Shown here piece by piece: positions 61,906 through 64,000 of a stretch of 64,000 nucleotides of DNA. The stretch spans positions 30,647 through 94,646 of the forward strand of contig CAYVDN010000007.1 of the NCBI GenBank assembly GCA_964450685.1, written 5' to 3'. Each line of letters opens with the position of its first letter. The stretch's first letter is position 1. The notes beneath the pieces were generated by a model that was given only the letters and a program-made list of their open reading frames with translations, made no database searches and was not told the origin of the DNA. This DNA is from JBAOHV01 sp964450685 (lineage in GTDB: Bacteria; Actinomycetota; Acidimicrobiia; Acidimicrobiales; Microtrichaceae). The position numbers and the translations under genes are program-made.

Positions 61906-63117
61906 ATGCCCAACTCGACAGCCCTGTCGCTACTGACGATCTGCGCCGCAGCGGTCGTGGCACCGCTTCTCGCCGAGATGCTTAGACGCTGGCGCATACC
62001 CAGCGTCCTCTTCGAACTGATCCTCGGCATGATCATCGGCCCGGCCGTCCTCGGCTGGGTAGACGTCGACGGGTTCGTGCGCGGTCTGAGCGAGATGGGC
62101 CTGGCGGTGCTGTTCTTCCTGGCCGGCTACGAGATCGACTTCGCCAGGTTGCGTGGCGCGCCGATGAACCGGGCGATCGGCGGTTGGGTCATCAGCCTGG
62201 TTCTCGGCCTCACCGTTGCGACGGTCATGGCGTTCGAGGGTGTCGTCATCTCCGGGCTGCTGGTCGGGCTGGCGTTGACGACCACGGCGATCGGCACCCT
62301 GCTGCCGATGCTGCGCGACCGCGGTCTGCTCGAGACCCGCTTCGGCCAGTTCATGACCGCTTCGGGTGCCGTCGGCGAGTTCGGCCCGATCCTCGCGGTC
62401 ACGGTCCTGTTGAGCGGATCCAACCCGTTCACCGAGGCTGCGTTGCTCGTCGCCTTCGCACTGCTCGCCGTTGCAGTCGCGGTGATGGCATCAAGGCCTC
62501 AGCCACCGAAGCTGGTCGAGATACTCCAACGCCACCTGTCCACATCGACCCAGCTCCCGGTGCGGATCATCATCCTGTTGCTGGTGGCGCTCGTCGTCAT
62601 CGCTGCGGACCTGGGGCTGGACAACCTGCTCGGAGCGTTCGCTGCCGGGATGATCACCCGCCTGGCGCTGAGCCCGGAGCAGTCCCATGCGCTCACACCG
62701 CGGATCGAGGCGATCGGCTTCGGCTTTCTCATCCCGGTGTTCTTCATAGTCAGCGGCGTCAACTTCGACCTGGACGCGCTGTTCGGTTCGACGTCCACGC
62801 TGCTGCGCGTTCCCATGTTCCTGGCCCTGCTGCTGGCCGTTCGCGGGCTGCCGGCACTGTTCGTCTACAGGGGCCTGCTCGAGCCGAGGCAGCGGACGTC
62901 GCTCGCGTTCCTCCAGGCGACCGCGTTGCCGCTGCTGGTCGTGATCACCGAGATAGGTCTGGCGACGGACCGGATGACCAGCCAGAACGCAACCGCTCTG
63001 GTCGGCGCGGGAATGGTGTCTGTGCTCGCTTTCCCGTTGATCGGCTTCGCGATCCAGGGCAACTCGAATGACACAGGGGCCGGCGACTCGAGCGACCGGG
63101 TGAACGCCGTCGACTAG
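61906..63117 (+). CDS. Kef-type cation/proton antiporter
   Basis: A 403-residue membrane protein with about 12 helices, of the CPA2/Kef family: ELILGMIIGPAVLGWV, FFLAGYEIDF, and LGAFAAGMITRLAL. It lacks the C-terminal TrkA-N domain of full Kef proteins. It exchanges K+ or Na+ for protons. ATG 61906. The stop overlaps the end of the convergent mutase gene by 4 bp. Confidence 0.87.
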   Translation: MPNSTALSLLTICAAAVVAPLLAEMLRRWRIPSVLFELILGMIIGPAVLGWVDVDGFVRGLSEMGLAVLFFLAGYEIDFARLRGAPMNRAIGGWVISLVLGLTVATVMAFEGVVISGLLVGLALTTTAIGTLLPMLRDRGLLETRFGQFMTASGAVGEFGPILAVTVLLSGSNPFTEAALLVAFALLAVAVAVMASRPQPPKLVEILQRHLSTSTQLPVRIIILLLVALVVIAADLGLDNLLGAFAAGMITRLALSPEQSHALTPRIEAIGFGFLIPVFFIVSGVNFDLDALFGSTSTLLRVPMFLALLLAVRGLPALFVYRGLLEPRQRTSLAFLQATALPLLVVITEIGLATDRMTSQNATALVGAGMVSVLAFPLIGFAIQGNSNDTGAGDSSDRVNAVD

Positions 63118-64000
63118 ACGTTGCGGCGGTACTGGCCGCCGACCTCGAACAGGGCCTCGGTGATCTCACCGAGGGTGCAGCACCGCACGGTGTGCATCAG
63201 CTCCGCGAAGACGTTTCCGCCCGAAAGGGCTGTGGCACGCAGACGTGCGAGCGCCTCGGGTCGTTCGCCGGCGTGTCGGTCGCGGAACTCCTGAACCGCT
63301 TCGATGCGCTCACGTTTCTCGGCTTCGCTCGACCGGGCTAGTTCCATGTCGGCCGGCACCTCGTTCGACTCGGGACCGATGAACGTGTTGACCCCGATGA
63401 TCGGCAGGGAACCGTCGTGCTTGCGCTGCTCGTAGAGCATCGACTCGTCCTGGATGCGGCCGCGCTGGTAGCCCGTCTCCATCGCCCCGAGCACACCGCC
63501 GCGCCGGTCGATGCGGTCCAGTTCGTCGAGCACGGCGTGTTCGACCAGGTCGGTGAGCTCCTCGATGATGAAGCTGCCCTGCAAGGGGTTGTCGCACATC
63601 GACAGGCCCCACTCGTTGGTGATGATCAGCTGGATCGCGAGCGCCCGGCGCACAGATTCGGCGGTGGGCGTCGTGACCGCTTCGTCGTAGGCATTGGTGT
63701 GCAGGCTGTTCGCGTTGTCGTACATGGCGCACAGCGCCTGCAGCGTCGTGCGGATGTCGTTGAACGCCATCTCCTGGGCGTGCAGGCTCCGGCCCGAGGT
63801 CTGCACGTGGTACTTGAGCTTCTGTGACCGTTCGGCCGCGCCGTAGCGGTCCCGCATCGCAATCGCCCAGATGCGGCGGGCGACCCGGCCGAGCACCGAG
63901 TACTCGGGGTCCATGCCGTTGGAGAAGAAGAAGCTGAGGTTCGGAGCGAAGTCGTCGATGTCGAGGCCGCGGGCCAGGTACGACTCGACGTAGGTGAACC
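63114..64000 (-). CDS. icmF: Acyl-CoA mutase, C-terminal part (IcmF-like), cut by window edge
   Basis: The last 295 residues of a B12-dependent acyl-CoA mutase. LHTNAYDEAVTTPTAESVRRAL, NEWGLSMCDNPLQGS, METGYQRGRIQDESM and the ending GGQYRRNV are typical of the mutase barrel end of IcmF (fused isobutyryl-CoA mutase), in which the B12 and GTPase domains come first. The protein continues past 64000. A separate large subunit of an isobutyryl-CoA mutase is the alternative. Confidence 0.85.
   Translation of the reverse strand, partial: FTYVESYLARGLDIDDFAPNLSFFFSNGMDPEYSVLGRVARRIWAIAMRDRYGAAERSQKLKYHVQTSGRSLHAQEMAFNDIRTTLQALCAMYDNANSLHTNAYDEAVTTPTAESVRRALAIQLIITNEWGLSMCDNPLQGSFIIEELTDLVEHAVLDELDRIDRRGGVLGAMETGYQRGRIQDESMLYEQRKHDGSLPIIGVNTFIGPESNEVPADMELARSSEAEKRERIEAVQEFRDRHAGERPEALARLRATALSGGNVFAELMHTVRCCTLGEITEALFEVGGQYRRNV

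Noticed and set aside
1..64000. CRISPR array
   Set aside because: The tandem repeats present are directly adjacent short units or a palindrome triplet with no regular spacers, and no cas gene is seen.

Overview
The window is high-GC DNA with dense, often overlapping genes, many GTG starts and little intergenic space. A WhiB regulator with an AT-hook, a 13E12-type HNH protein, DUF3039, two DtxR/IdeR-like iron boxes and a mycothiol-type DsbA relative point to an actinobacterium. The many lipoproteins and giant surface proteins, DUF5054 and an LCIB-type carbonic anhydrase make class Acidimicrobiia my best guess, but that is inference. It looks like a draft chromosomal scaffold: two runs of exactly 100 N interrupt genes. 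No phage, insertion sequence, CRISPR array or rRNA was seen; one tRNA (Lys) is present.

Layout. 0-6 kb: housekeeping and hypothetical genes (histidine phosphatase, DUF3039, thiolase-like protein, DUF2804, DsbA-like protein, PAP2 phosphatase). 5.9-11.5 kb: an iron-linked locus, imelysin / di-heme oxidoreductase / imelysin, divergent from an HTTM membrane protein, with a DtxR-type box between them. 11.5-20 kb: an HNH protein, a triple palindromic repeat and a giant DUF11-repeat surface protein with a sorting-signal-like tail. 20-25.4 kb: a P-type cation ATPase, tRNA-Lys and a CSLREA beta-helix protein. 25.4-30.3 kb: a DUF5054 glycosidase-like protein, an ECF sigma factor with a membrane partner, and a metallophosphoesterase. 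30.3-35 kb: dut, orn, an MBL-fold hydrolase, then whiB7 behind a long structured leader, then TlpA/CcdA. 35-48 kb: LCIB-type carbonic anhydrase, pdxH, ABC1 kinase, rhodanese, hrpB, an SF2 helicase, an S1-domain protein, rarD, a tyrosine phosphatase and a ParA-like ATPase. 48-53 kb: an MFS exporter, sodB, a 51-residue lipoprotein, a VIT1-like transporter and a lipoprotein joining an EF-hand to a transglycosylase-like domain. 53-57.6 kb: a giant PKD/glycine-rich surface protein and a broken desaturase gene. 57.6-64 kb: an iron-boxed gene of unknown function, the biotin genes bioA-bioF-bioD, a glutaredoxin, arfB, a Kef-type antiporter and the 3' end of an icmF-like mutase gene.

The most notable signals are regulatory. 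The whiB7 leader carries an upstream ORF, an intrinsic terminator and an 8-bp perfect alternative pairing, which together look like the drug-responsive attenuator known for whiB7/wblC. Two iron boxes share an orientation-specific core and lie at or next to start codons. An MFS gene has its ribosome-binding site and start codon inside a perfect 12-bp hairpin. The desaturase gene carries two independent lesions. The first N gap is flanked by an exact 55-nt duplication and looks like an assembly artefact that splits an intact gene.
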